From the NCBI RefSeq assembly GCF_014189855.1, contig NZ_BJFN01000006.1, forward strand, positions 124,001 to 188,000: 64,000 nt of DNA. Reading direction: 5' to 3'. A program made the position numbers and the translations under genes. The notes beneath the pieces were generated by a model. That model was given only the letters and a program-made list of their open reading frames with translations. It was not told the origin of the DNA and did no database searches. Within the stretch, counting starts at the first letter, position 1; each line of letters begins with the position of its first letter. Source of the stretch: Buttiauxella sp. A111. GTDB taxonomy: Bacteria; Pseudomonadota; Gammaproteobacteria; Enterobacterales; Enterobacteriaceae. Below are positions 37,926-46,605 of this stretch, one piece after another.

Positions 37926-38010
37926 AGCTCATAGGGATGTGAGCTAAGAAAGCAACCATCAAATAAGTAAGCAGTACGAAGCCACACTATGGCAACATAG
38001 TGTGGCTTTT
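37926..38010 (+). ncRNA. Candidate small RNA of about 85 nucleotides
   Basis: It is defined by the promoter at 37891-37919 and the terminator at 37979-38010. The 5' part can fold through AGCTCAT and ATGTGAGCT (near 37926-37944). The middle AAGAAAGCAACCATCAAATA is single-stranded, and the 3' end is an 11-base-pair perfect stem with GCAA loop and T-run, the usual form of Hfq-bound RNAs. I do not recognise it as a known enterobacterial small RNA. No open frame with a ribosome site lies in it. Confidence 0.45.
37979..38010 (+). terminator. Strong Rho-independent terminator
   Basis: GCCACACTATG (37981-37991) pairs perfectly with CATAGTGTGGC (37996-38006) around a GCAA loop, followed by TTTT; two more A-T pairs extend the stem. 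Confidence 0.9.
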
Positions 38011-38288
38011 TACTATGTGTTGTTATTACTGTTTGAAAATAAACGCTTTTATAATATTTTCGCAAATCAGGGTATAAAGCAGCATCAATTCTCCCGACAA
38101 TCTCCAGGACAAATATATTGATTGGATGGAGTGTCATTAAAATAAAAATTAGGAATTTTCACCTTTTCTTTTAATAATAATTCACAGCAAGAATACAGGC
38201 TAATAAAATCTATTCCCAATATAGGGGGCGCCAGATTACATACCTGCAATGTTTTAGTGAACGTTGTTAGCAAATAGTTAATTTATTT

Positions 38289-38302
38289 GTTTAAAAATAA
38301 AC
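38289..38302. promoter_or_regulatory. Palindromic operator candidate, copy 2 (Spy-like gene)
   Basis: GTTTAAAAATAAAC, identical to 34901-34914, 88 bases before the Spy/CpxP-like start. The flanking TTTATTT is also shared with copy 1. Confidence 0.65.
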
Positions 38303-38389
38303 GACTAAGGATTTTCAATGTCATTCTTGCTGCGTTATTAATATAAGGGTGCTATTGGAATTGTTACTTATTATTTTTAAGGGTATCGA

Positions 38390-38791
38390 ATGAAGAAAAT
38401 GTTTAAAATTGCCATGATGGCAACAGCTCTGACTTTTTCAGGTATGGCTTCTGCATCTACCTCAACAGAAACGCTGCCGCAAGATAGCCTGGCACAGCAA
38501 TTAAATCTGACACCAGAACAAATAAAGACGGTGAAGGCACTGCGTGATGAGGCACAAAAAGAGATCAGCAAGATTAATACTGATGCTTTGGCTCAGGATG
38601 CTATTGTGAGTATGTTTAAATCTGGCGTGTGGGATGACAGTGCGGCGAAGAAACAACTGTCTGCCATTGGGGACATTCAGAGTCAGGTGCGCTACCAGCG
38701 AGCAAAATACGTGTTTAATGTCAGCCGAGTGCTCACTGCTGAACAAAAGCAGCATTTACAGCAGTTGCTGATTGAGAAACAACTTTACTGA
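38390..38791 (+). CDS. Spy/CpxP-like periplasmic protein
   Basis: 133 residues with a signal peptide (MKKMFKIAMMATALTFSGMA, cleavage near ASAS). The mature protein is short, helical and charged, with two LTxxQ-type motifs (LTPEQIK near residue 43 and LTAEQKQ near 117). These are the mark of the Spy/CpxP chaperone and metal-sensing family. It is periplasmic and probably responds to envelope stress. It has its own upstream palindrome and a bidirectional terminator behind it. Confidence 0.75.
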   Translation: MKKMFKIAMMATALTFSGMASASTSTETLPQDSLAQQLNLTPEQIKTVKALRDEAQKEISKINTDALAQDAIVSMFKSGVWDDSAAKKQLSAIGDIQSQVRYQRAKYVFNVSRVLTAEQKQHLQQLLIEKQLY

Positions 38792-38810
38792 TTGGCTTTG
38801 TAGGAATTTT

Positions 38811-38837
38811 AAAAGGATGTCATCAGGACATCCTTTT
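38811..38837. terminator. Bidirectional terminator
   Basis: AAAAGGATGT (38811-38820) pairs with ACATCCTTTT (38828-38837), so both strands end in a T-run. It separates two converging genes. Confidence 0.85.
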
Positions 38838-38846
38838 AATTGACGT

Positions 38847-39242
38847 TCAGGAGTTTTTCTCGGTGAGAGGTTTTAATGCATTGCCAATCTGTACCAGACC
38901 ATTTTTATTCTGATCTTTCAGATAGATATTGTTCAACTCATTAAACTCTTCAAGCCGTGTCAGCGCCTGAAACACGTTATCGATTCCATCGCGATTATCA
39001 AGGACATCATCACTTCTCAGGCCATTCACATGTGTCGCTTTAATCTCTGACGTCAGGCTGGCAATGGCTTTCTGATTGATGTTGTGCAGGCTTTCTAATT
39101 CCACAGGGTTGCCGTTAGCGGTAGCAGATGTTTTCGGGCTGGCCTGGAAGTCGAGAGTATTTAACGCTTCGACCTTATCATCTCCAGGATTAGCGCAACC
39201 AGCGAGAATTAGAGTGAATAACAGGATAGATTTCTTGAACAC
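38847..39242 (-). CDS. Small lipoprotein of unknown function
   Basis: 131 residues with a lipobox (LAGC, Cys16) and Ala at +2, which favours the outer membrane. The mature part is helical and charged (IKATHVNGLRSDDVLDNRDG, VFQALTRLEEFNELNNIYLK). I do not recognise a family. It converges on the Spy-like gene, and an exact GTTTA-N4-TAAAC site lies 81 bases upstream, so it probably shares control with it. Confidence 0.7.
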   Translation of the reverse strand: MFKKSILLFTLILAGCANPGDDKVEALNTLDFQASPKTSATANGNPVELESLHNINQKAIASLTSEIKATHVNGLRSDDVLDNRDGIDNVFQALTRLEEFNELNNIYLKDQNKNGLVQIGNALKPLTEKNS

Positions 39243-39322
39243 GGTATTTCCTTGCAGTTTGCTTACTGATTAACTCAGACGGCAACTTACCTGCACGGTT
39301 ATCTTGAAACACTATTAAGTTT

Positions 39323-39336
39323 GTTTATTTTTAAAC
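39323..39336. promoter_or_regulatory. Palindromic operator candidate, copy 3 (lipoprotein gene)
   Basis: The exact reverse complement of GTTTAAAAATAAAC, so in the direction of the lipoprotein gene it reads the same as copy 2. It lies 81 bases before that gene's start. Confidence 0.65.
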
Positions 39337-39378
39337 GATAAAATAGGCAGGCCACGGTTGCAACCTGCCATGAGAATG

Positions 39379-40245
39379 TTATTTCGCCAGTTTATCTTCG
39401 GTACGTAACTCAAAATCAGATGCATCATGGCGTTCGTGTAACTGCTCAGACGGCTCCCCGAACGTGCGATTCACAATGCGCCCACGTTTCACCGCAGGAC
39501 GATTTGCCACTTCATCGGCCCAACGCACGAAGTTTTTATATGAAGCTATGTCGAGGAATTCTGCCGCGTCATACAACCCACCTTTTGCCAGGCTTCCGTA
39601 CCACGGCCAGATAGCGATATCGGCAATGGTATATTCCTCGCCAGCAATAAAGCGATGCGTCGCCAGTTGTCGGTCGAGCACATCGAGTTGGCGCTTGGTT
39701 TCCATTGCAAAGCGATTAATGGCGTACTCGATTTTCATGGGGGCGTAATTGTAGAAGTGGCCAAACCCGCCGCCGAGGTAGGGGGCGGAACCTTGCAGCC
39801 AGAACAGCCAGTTCAATGTTTCGGTGCGTGCCGCAAGATCCTTTGGTAAGAAATGGCCGAACTTCTCCGCCAGATACAACAGGATTGCACCGGACTCGAA
39901 GACGCGAATCGGTGGTGTGACTGAATGGTCCATCAACGCCGGAATTTTCGAGTTCGGGTTCACTTCAACAAAGCCACTGGAGAACTGGTCCCCTTCGCCG
40001 ATTCGAATCAGGTGAGCATCGTATTCTGCCTCGTTCACGCCTATCGCCAGCAACTCTTCAAGCAGAATGGTTACCTTCTGCCCATTCGGTGTACCAAGAG
40101 AATAGAGCTGCAACGGGTGCTTGCCGATGGGCAACGTGCGCTCATGGGTTGGGCCTGCAATCGGGCGATTGATGTTAGCAAAGGTGCCGCCTTCGCCTTT
40201 TTTCCACGTCCAAACTTTTGGGGGCTGATAGTTATTATCTGACAT
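39379..40245 (-). CDS. yghU: Glutathione transferase-like protein YghU
   Basis: 288 residues. It matches E. coli YghU through its length (WTWKKGEGGTFANINRPIAG; LQLYSLGTPNGQKVTILLEE; FSSGFVEVNPNSKIPALMDH; RGRIVNRTFGEPSEQLHERH). A thioredoxin-like N domain with the TPNGQK active loop is followed by an all-helical C domain. YghU/YfcG-type enzymes act as disulfide reductases or peroxide reductases using glutathione. It is cytoplasmic. It diverges from quiC. Confidence 0.95.
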   Translation of the reverse strand: MSDNNYQPPKVWTWKKGEGGTFANINRPIAGPTHERTLPIGKHPLQLYSLGTPNGQKVTILLEELLAIGVNEAEYDAHLIRIGEGDQFSSGFVEVNPNSKIPALMDHSVTPPIRVFESGAILLYLAEKFGHFLPKDLAARTETLNWLFWLQGSAPYLGGGFGHFYNYAPMKIEYAINRFAMETKRQLDVLDRQLATHRFIAGEEYTIADIAIWPWYGSLAKGGLYDAAEFLDIASYKNFVRWADEVANRPAVKRGRIVNRTFGEPSEQLHERHDASDFELRTEDKLAK

Positions 40246-40438
40246 GTTGTGTCGGCCTTTTAGTTGCCAGGGGAGTGACTAAAAAGTGTAATCCCTCTTT
40301 GTTTTGTTCGGTAATCGCCCGCTATTTTTTTTAACTTCTGGCGGCGTGATCTGGGGTAACAATTAATTAACTATAAGTTTGCAATATGAACCAAATGATA
40401 CAACATTAACTCACTTACCCCGATCCCCAGGAGTCAAC

Positions 40439-42304
40439 ATGCAGCGTTCAATTGCAACCGTATCTCTCTCTGGCACGTTGCCAGAAAAACTGGCCGCAAT
40501 CTCGGCTGCGGGTTTTGACGGTGTCGAAATCTTCGAAAATGACTTGCTCTATTACCCGGGAACACCCGCCGACGTGCGAAAAATGGCGGCTGATCTTGGG
40601 CTTTCCATCACGCTATTTCAGCCTTTCCGGGATTTTGAAGGAGCATCGCGCCCGCAGTTTGCCAGCAACCTGGAACGTGCGCGGCGTAAATTTGCTCTGA
40701 TGCAGGAGCTGGGGTGCAACACCATGTTGCTGTGCAGCAACGTGGCACCGGACTGCTCCGCGAATATTGATTTACAAGTGAGCGACCTTGCACATCTGGC
40801 TGAATTAGCACAGCAAAATGAAATTACTGTTGGCTATGAGGCGCTGGCCTGGGGCACACATGTGAACCGTTATCGTCAGGCCTGGGAACGGGTAAAGCAA
40901 GTTAACAGCCCGGCGTTAGGGCTGGTGCTGGACAGTTTCCACGTGCTGTCTCTTGGCGACCAGTTGATTAATCTTGATGACATTCCACTGGAGAAAATCA
41001 CCTTCCTGCAATTGGCCGATGCGCCACTGATGAAAATGGATGTGCTTGAGTGGAGCCGCCATTTCCGCTGCTTCCCGGGGCAAGGTGAACTGCCGGTAGT
41101 TGAATTTACCCGCCTGCTGACTGAGAAAGGGTATCGTGGCCCGTGGTCGCTGGAGATTTTCAATGACAATTTTCGTGCCACGCCAAACGCGCCAACCGCA
41201 AAAGATGGCTATCGTTCGCTGCTTTGGTTGGAAGAGCAGACCTGGAATAACAATCCACACATTGATGCACCGTTGTTCCACAGTGCGCCCCAGGCCAGTT
41301 ATCAGGGCATCGAATTTTTAGAGTTTGCCACGGATGCCCAGGATGCCGTCGCCCTGGGTGAGGCGCTGCAACCGCTGGGGTTTGCGCTGGCTGGGGAGCA
41401 CCGTTCAAAAGACGTTTCGCTGTGGCGTAACGGTGGCGTGAATGTGATCATCAACCATCAGTCACACAGTTGGGCAGATGAGTTTCATCGCCGTCACGGT
41501 GTTTCGCTTTGCGCTATGGCGTGGCGCGTCAAGGGTGCGGCAAATGTGCTCAAGCGTGCGCAGGATTATGGCTATCCCATCTGGCATGAAGAACATGGCC
41601 CAGACGAGCGAGCGCTGGCGGCAATTTGCGCCCCAGATGGCAGCTTAATTTATCTGATTGAAGCGCCAGATTTAGGCGAGAGGGATATTTATCAGACAGA
41701 TTTTAAGCTTTCAGATCCCGCGGCCTCGGGTGCTTTGCGCGGCATTGATCACCTGGCGTTAGGCCTGGTCGAAGGCAGTCGCGATAACTGGATTATGTTT
41801 TTCCGCGCGGTGTTTGGCTTTGAGCTGGATAACGAGTTGAGTGTGCCGGACCCGTACGGGTTGGTCAGAAGCCAGGTCATGCACAGCCCCTGTCATTCGA
41901 TTCGCTTGCCGTTAAATATGTCGCACAGCCTGGATACTCAAATCGCACGTTCGGTGGCGAGTTATCAGGGAACCGGGCTGCAACACGTGGCATTTTCCTG
42001 TGATGATTTACCGGCAACCGTCGAAAGTCTGCAAGCTAACGGCCTGGAATTGCTGCCGATCCCGGCGAATTATTATGGCGATTTGCTGGCGCGTTACGGG
42101 GTAAACAATTCGTTATTACAAGGGCTGGAACGTCTGGATATCCTTTATGAGCGAGATGCCCGGCAGCAGGAGTTTTTACACGCATACACACCACCTTTCC
42201 GCCCCGATCGTTTCTTCTTTGAATTGGTCGAGCGGCGAGGAGATTATCAACAATATGGAGCAACCAACGCGGCGGTTCGTCTGGCGGCGATGCAAATGCG
42301 TTAA
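40439..42304 (+). CDS. quiC: 3-Dehydroshikimate dehydratase, QuiC-type two-domain enzyme
   Basis: 621 residues from MQRSIATVSLSGTLPEKLAA; AGGAG precedes this ATG. The N-terminal half (about 1-270) is a TIM-barrel sugar-phosphate isomerase/AsbF-like domain (GFDGVEIFENDLLYYPG, VGYEALAWGTHVNRYRQAWE, LVLDSFHVLS, WSLEIFNDNFR) with metal-binding Glu/Asp/His. The C-terminal half resembles 4-hydroxyphenylpyruvate dioxygenase (GIDHLALGLVEGSRDNWIMF, GTGLQHVAFSCDDLPATVES, RFFFELVERRGDYQQYGATN). It turns 3-dehydroshikimate into protocatechuate. It leads a three-gene operon with a permease and a shikimate dehydrogenase. Confidence 0.9.
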   Translation: MQRSIATVSLSGTLPEKLAAISAAGFDGVEIFENDLLYYPGTPADVRKMAADLGLSITLFQPFRDFEGASRPQFASNLERARRKFALMQELGCNTMLLCSNVAPDCSANIDLQVSDLAHLAELAQQNEITVGYEALAWGTHVNRYRQAWERVKQVNSPALGLVLDSFHVLSLGDQLINLDDIPLEKITFLQLADAPLMKMDVLEWSRHFRCFPGQGELPVVEFTRLLTEKGYRGPWSLEIFNDNFRATPNAPTAKDGYRSLLWLEEQTWNNNPHIDAPLFHSAPQASYQGIEFLEFATDAQDAVALGEALQPLGFALAGEHRSKDVSLWRNGGVNVIINHQSHSWADEFHRRHGVSLCAMAWRVKGAANVLKRAQDYGYPIWHEEHGPDERALAAICAPDGSLIYLIEAPDLGERDIYQTDFKLSDPAASGALRGIDHLALGLVEGSRDNWIMFFRAVFGFELDNELSVPDPYGLVRSQVMHSPCHSIRLPLNMSHSLDTQIARSVASYQGTGLQHVAFSCDDLPATVESLQANGLELLPIPANYYGDLLARYGVNNSLLQGLERLDILYERDARQQEFLHAYTPPFRPDRFFFELVERRGDYQQYGATNAAVRLAAMQMR

Positions 42305-42377
42305 TGCGATTTAAAACAATAAATGAACCATCAGGTTCAATTAGAACACCTGCAACCTACAGACAGAGGAATAAAAA

Positions 42378-43694
42378 ATGGCGAGTTATGGCCAGGGCGA
42401 CATTGCCGCCCCGAAAACTGGTGTAGAGAAACGCTCCCGTACCCGGCTGGTTATCCTGACCCTTCTGGCTATTGGAACCATGATTAACTACCTCGACCGA
42501 ACGGTATTAGGTATCGCCGCGCCGCAGTTGAGTGCCGATCTCGGCATTGGTGCGGCAACGATGGGGATCGTTTTTTCTGCGTTTGCCTGGACTTACGCGG
42601 CCATGCAAATACCCGGCGGTATCTTCCTCGACCGCTTTGGCAACAAAATCACCTATGCACTGGCGCTGTTTTTCTGGTCGGCATTTACCTTATTCCACGG
42701 TTTAACCATGGGGCTGAAAACTCTGCTGCTATGCCGTTTAGGATTGGGGATTAGTGAGGCACCGTGCTTCCCGGTGAATAGCCGCGTGGTTGGCAAATGG
42801 TTCCCGCAACACGAACGCGCCCGTGCTACGGCGGTGTATACCGTAGGGGAATACATCGGCCTCGCGGCATTTGCGCCGTTATTGTTCTTTATTATGGAAA
42901 CCTTCGGCTGGCGGACGCTGTTTATCACCGTCGGCGTTGCGGGGATCTTGTTTGTGTTGGTGTGGTGGCGTTTTTATCACGAGCCGCATGAATCGAAAAC
43001 GGCTAACCAGCTTGAGCTGGAATATATCGGCCATGACCGAAAAGAAGCAGAACCTGAGCCGAAGATGAACTTCAGTTGGGCGAACGTGGCCAAACTGGTG
43101 AAATGTCGCCAGATCCTCGGCGCGGGAATCGGCCAGTTTGCCGGGAATACCACGTTAGTCTTCTTCCTGACCTGGTTCCCAACTTATCTCGCAACCGAAC
43201 GCCATATGCCCTGGCTGAAAGTGGGGTTCTTCGCCATTCTGCCGTTCCTCGCCGCCGCCGTTGGCGTGATGTTTGGTGGATGGGTATCTGATCAGATACT
43301 GAAACGCACGGGTTCGGTGAACATCGCGCGTAAATTGCCGATTATCGCTGGCCTGTTGATGGCGAGCCTGATTATCTCGGCTAACTGGATGCCGACGGAT
43401 GCGCTGGTGATTTCGGTGATGTCCATTGCCTTCTTTGGGCAGGGGATGGTGGGACTGGGGTGGACGCTGATTTCCGATATGGCGCCGAAGAATCTGGCGG
43501 GGCTGACCGGCGGCTTATTCAACTTCTGCTCAAACCTTGCCTCTATCATCACGCCGCTCATCATCGGTTTTATCGTCGCGGCAACGGGCAACTTCTTCTA
43601 TGCGCTGGTCTACATCGGCGGAGCAGCGCTGCTGGGCGTATTGTCGTATGTCTTTATTCTTGGCGATATCAAACGTATTGAACTGGATGATTAA
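42378..43694 (+). CDS. MFS transporter, anion:cation symporter family
   Basis: 438 residues with twelve hydrophobic helices. INYLDRTVLGIAAPQLSADL, GIFLDRFGNKITYALALFFW and GLGISEAPCFPVNSRVVGKW are typical of the ACS group that takes up organic acids such as glucarate and hydroxyaromatics. It lies between quiC and a shikimate dehydrogenase gene, so shikimate or quinate is the likely substrate (inference from context). GAGGA precedes the start. Confidence 0.88.
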   Translation: MASYGQGDIAAPKTGVEKRSRTRLVILTLLAIGTMINYLDRTVLGIAAPQLSADLGIGAATMGIVFSAFAWTYAAMQIPGGIFLDRFGNKITYALALFFWSAFTLFHGLTMGLKTLLLCRLGLGISEAPCFPVNSRVVGKWFPQHERARATAVYTVGEYIGLAAFAPLLFFIMETFGWRTLFITVGVAGILFVLVWWRFYHEPHESKTANQLELEYIGHDRKEAEPEPKMNFSWANVAKLVKCRQILGAGIGQFAGNTTLVFFLTWFPTYLATERHMPWLKVGFFAILPFLAAAVGVMFGGWVSDQILKRTGSVNIARKLPIIAGLLMASLIISANWMPTDALVISVMSIAFFGQGMVGLGWTLISDMAPKNLAGLTGGLFNFCSNLASIITPLIIGFIVAATGNFFYALVYIGGAALLGVLSYVFILGDIKRIELDD

Positions 43695-43751
43695 TTAATG
43701 ATGCGCAACGGCGTCCCAGAACCCGGTGACGCCGTTAATGAGGAAGATGCA

Positions 43752-44588
43752 ATGGAAATTAGTGGCAATACCCGGTTAATCGCTCATCTGGGCTACCCAA
43801 CCACCACCTTCAAAGCGCCGATGATTTACAACCCATGGTTTGAAGAGCAAGGGATTGATATCAAAGTGGTGCCAATGGGGGTAAAAGGCGAAGATTATGC
43901 GCAGATGATTCCTTCTCTATTTCGTCTGACCAATATTGTGGGGGCGTTGGTGACCATGCCGCACAAAGTCTCGACCTGCGCCTTAGTCCAAAGCCTGAGC
44001 CCTACCGCGCAAATTGCCGGCGCTTGCAATGCCATTCGTCGTGAAGCGGATGGCAGTTTGCGCGGCGATATGTTTGATGGCGACGGTTTCGTCCGCGGCG
44101 TGTTGCGCAAAGGGATTCAGGTGAAAGGGGCGCGGGCGTTAGTGGTGGGATGCGGCGGAGTCGGTTCGGCTATTGCCGCGTCGCTGGCGGCGGCTGGTGT
44201 CGATACGCTAGCGTTATTTGATAACCGCACGGCAAGCAGCGAAGAGCTGGCAAAACGCCTGCGCCGCCATTATCCGTGGCTCACCGTGCAGACCCACTTG
44301 CGCAACCCAAAGGCGTTTTCCATTGTCGTGAACGCAACGCCGCTGGGTATGAATGCTGGCGACGAACTGCCGATGGATATGAACGCGATAACGCCGGGAA
44401 GTTTTGTCGGTGAAGTGGTGATGAAAAGCGAAATCACGCCATTTTTACGCGCAGCCCTGGAAAGAGACTGCCAGATACAACCTGGAACAGATATGTTATT
44501 TGAGATGATTCCTGCATATATGGAGTTTTTTGGCCTGCCAGAAGTGACGCCAGAAGCGCTACGTAGGGTAGCAAAAATAGATTACTAA
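43752..44588 (+). CDS. Shikimate dehydrogenase-like protein (catabolic AroE paralogue)
   Basis: 278 residues from MEISGNTRLIAHLGYP; AGGAAG precedes this ATG, so an in-frame ATG at 43698 is unlikely. The substrate domain has FKAPMIYN in place of the biosynthetic SKSPxxHN, with the catalytic pair Lys72 (MPHKVS) and Asp109 (MFDGDGF) kept. A Rossmann domain follows (ALVVGCGGVGSAIAASLAAA). It probably oxidises shikimate (or quinate) to 3-dehydroshikimate for QuiC. It is not the housekeeping aroE by context. Confidence 0.88.
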   Translation: MEISGNTRLIAHLGYPTTTFKAPMIYNPWFEEQGIDIKVVPMGVKGEDYAQMIPSLFRLTNIVGALVTMPHKVSTCALVQSLSPTAQIAGACNAIRREADGSLRGDMFDGDGFVRGVLRKGIQVKGARALVVGCGGVGSAIAASLAAAGVDTLALFDNRTASSEELAKRLRRHYPWLTVQTHLRNPKAFSIVVNATPLGMNAGDELPMDMNAITPGSFVGEVVMKSEITPFLRAALERDCQIQPGTDMLFEMIPAYMEFFGLPEVTPEALRRVAKIDY

Positions 44589-44634
44589 CAATGGATTAGC
44601 GGTGCAAACCATGGGTGTGTTGTGGTGCCATTTA

Positions 44635-44666
44635 CCCCCTCTAAGCGAAGCGCTAAAAGAGGGGGG
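44635..44666 (+). terminator. Hairpin after the shikimate operon
   Basis: CCCCCTCT (44635-44642) pairs with AGAGGGGG (44658-44665), with an inner AGCG/CGCT stem. No clear T-tract follows, so it may be a weak terminator or a 3'-end stabiliser. Confidence 0.45.
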
Positions 44667-44702
44667 CTTTAGCTCCAGACCTGTGGACGGCTAAAATAAT
44701 CC

Positions 44703-44732
44703 TTGTCATTCATCGCCTAAGCATGAGTTAAT
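44703..44732 (+). promoter_or_regulatory. Promoter candidate of the cspA-type gene
   Basis: TTGTCA (44703-44708), 18-base spacer, GTTAAT (44727-44732). The predicted start near 44740 gives a leader of about 157 bases, the same as the long E. coli cspA leader. Confidence 0.5.
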
Positions 44733-44739
44733 ACGCCCC

Positions 44740-44896
44740 ATCGGTTTGACGTACAGACCTTTAAAGCAACTTAGTAAAGCAGTCCTTCAAGAGTCATCCC
44801 TGGATACCCTTTGTCGTGTGCTCCTCTACCGCTTCATAAAATCTGTAAAGCATACCAAATCGCCGTAAGGCACACTTATTTCAAAAGGTAATATTC
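44740..44896 (+). promoter_or_regulatory. Cold-shock RNA leader (cspA thermosensor)
   Basis: The leader carries the cold box TGACGTACAG (44747-44756) and the conserved blocks CCTTCAAGAGT, AAAATCTGTAAAGCA and AAGGCACACTTA known from the E. coli cspA leader. This RNA refolds at low temperature to favour translation. Confidence 0.85.
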
Positions 44897-45109
44897 ATGT
44901 CTAACAAAATGACTGGTCTGGTAAAATGGTTCAACGCTGATAAAGGCTTCGGCTTCATCACTCCAGACGACGGTTCTAAAGACCTGTTCGTACACTTCTC
45001 TGCTATCCAGAACGATGGCTACAAATCTCTTGATGAAGGCCAGAAAGTTTCCTTCACCATCGAGAACGGCGCTAAAGGCCCAGCAGCTGGTAACGTAACT
45101 AGCCTGTAA
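44897..45109 (+). CDS. cspA: Major cold-shock protein, CspA type
   Basis: 70 residues and nearly the same as E. coli CspA ([20 protein letters not shown], then [20 protein letters not shown]). The RNA-binding motifs are KGFGFI and LFVHF. It melts RNA structure as a chaperone after cold shock. The long leader with cold box supports the CspA assignment; CspB or CspG paralogues remain possible because the gene lies outside the E. coli cspA context. Confidence 0.92.
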   Translation: MSNKMTGLVKWFNADKGFGFITPDDGSKDLFVHFSAIQNDGYKSLDEGQKVSFTIENGAKGPAAGNVTSL

Positions 45110-45136
45110 GGTTAGCGTTAACTAAGCTAGAAATTT

Positions 45137-45162
45137 AAAAACCCGCTTCGGCGGGTTTTTTC
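45137..45162. terminator. Rho-independent terminator after cspA
   Basis: ACCCGC and GCGGGT enclose a TTCG tetraloop (45141-45156), with A-run before and T-run after, so it can serve the converging cyclase gene as well. Confidence 0.9.
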
Positions 45163-45208
45163 GTTTTTGTGGCATCGATTTCGTGGAGCAGATAAGTGCT
45201 GCGCCGTT

Positions 45209-46420
45209 TTAATAGCAAACCCTATTTCTACCGTTTTGCTTCGCTTGATAAAGTTGCTGATCGGCCTGTTCGACCAACCCTTCCAGTGTCACTCCTTCGC
45301 TCCATTGCGCAATACCCTGGCTGACCGTAAGCACTGAAGAAATAGCCGAACCCTCATGAGGAATATGGGCATGAGAAATATTTTGTTGGATCCTGTGGCT
45401 GATCGCTTTGGCCTGGGAAATATCGTTGCACACCGTCATGACGACAAACTCCTCACCGCCAAAACGAAACGCGCTGTCAGTCTCTTTACGCAGGGATTGC
45501 TCAATGCATTGTGAGACTTTGATCAGGCATTTATCACCGGCCACATGGCCATACTTGTCGTTGTACTGTTTGAAGTAATCTATATCCAGAACAATCATGA
45601 ACAGCTTTTTCTTATTGCCGGAAAGGGCGCTGACACACTCTTCGAAAAAACGCGCCATGCTCAGCCGGTTGAACAAGCCGGTTAAGGCATCATAGTGCGC
45701 CTGCTGCATCAACTTTTTAATCAGGATGTTCTTCTCGTATTCGCTACGTTGTACGCGCTGATACCACTCCAGCAATATGTAGCGTGCAGAATAGATAACT
45801 GACAGCATGATCAGCGAGCCGATGAATTGCATCAGGCTAAATTGCTCTTTTAATGCAGTCTCGACATACAGCAAACACAGCACCAGAGGTGTGGAGAAAA
45901 GCAGCAACAATCGCCCTGAAATAAAGAAGGTAATGGTGGCAGGGAGTAACACCGACACGATCATTATCAAGGTGATGAGTGGGTTTTGATAATAAAGGGT
46001 GAAATTAATAAATAGAGCGGCCCACAACAATCCAAGAGTCAGCACCACAAAAGGAAGTACGGTGTGGTAGAAACCGTCGTTGATATTCTTCTTTATATTG
46101 ATCGTAATAATGAGATTGGTGGCGGAGAGCGCAGCGATACAACCACACAGAATTTGTAATATCGGAGGAAGTGCGTCGGCATCGAGTCGGTAAGTGCTAC
46201 GCAACAATAACCAGGCACAAAATATAATGTTCAGAGACAAAAACCACATATAGGCTTTGGTGCTGGTAATGACATTTTCGCCAGTGCTGTGATTAATATC
46301 CATTAATGCCTGCCTTTTAATAAGTTTTTTTGATGATACCGCGCTTGCTTTGGCTGTGCCATCGTTGAAATCCGCACTCTCCAGGCCCTGAACTTCTCCC
46401 CCTTTATCTTGAATGTGCAT
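45209..46420 (-). CDS. Membrane-bound diguanylate cyclase (GGEEF)
   Basis: 403 residues from the first ATG. A second ATG at 46303 (MDINHSTGEN) has AGGCAGG upstream and may be the true start, giving 364 residues; no ribosome site precedes 46420. Six or seven hydrophobic helices (about 58-218) form a membrane sensor. The GGDEF domain (about 235-403) has HYDALTGLFNRLSMARFFEE, DIDYFKQYNDKYGHVAGDKC and an active-type GGEEF. The inhibition site before it reads KETD rather than RxxD. It makes cyclic di-GMP. Confidence 0.9.
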   Translation of the reverse strand: MHIQDKGGEVQGLESADFNDGTAKASAVSSKKLIKRQALMDINHSTGENVITSTKAYMWFLSLNIIFCAWLLLRSTYRLDADALPPILQILCGCIAALSATNLIITINIKKNINDGFYHTVLPFVVLTLGLLWAALFINFTLYYQNPLITLIMIVSVLLPATITFFISGRLLLLFSTPLVLCLLYVETALKEQFSLMQFIGSLIMLSVIYSARYILLEWYQRVQRSEYEKNILIKKLMQQAHYDALTGLFNRLSMARFFEECVSALSGNKKKLFMIVLDIDYFKQYNDKYGHVAGDKCLIKVSQCIEQSLRKETDSAFRFGGEEFVVMTVCNDISQAKAISHRIQQNISHAHIPHEGSAISSVLTVSQGIAQWSEGVTLEGLVEQADQQLYQAKQNGRNRVCY

Positions 46421-46605
46421 GATGCTGGACTATGCTCAAATCAGTTCTTTGACGGGAATGATATTTCTCGTGTGATTGAATAATAAAACAAAATTACATT
46501 TTTACTGGATGATGCATATGATTAGGGCGTTGCTTTTCCTTTTGGCATGGACACCTGTGTATACCTCCTGCGTGCTGCAAACGTCAGTACAACCCGATAA
46601 ACGCT

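Larger units (their letters stand above)
37676..38389. other. Long intergenic region with two terminators and a candidate RNA gene
   Basis: No protein gene is convincing in these 714 bases. It contains two strong Rho-independent terminators (37828-37852, 37979-38010), a candidate small RNA (37926-38010), and the operator-like palindrome at 38289-38302 upstream of the Spy-like gene. The remaining 38015-38280 is AT-rich without recognised signals. Confidence 0.5.

Noticed and set aside
38085..38273. Small leftward protein gene upstream of the Spy-like gene
   Set aside because: No ribosome site, low-complexity composition, and it lies in a control region.
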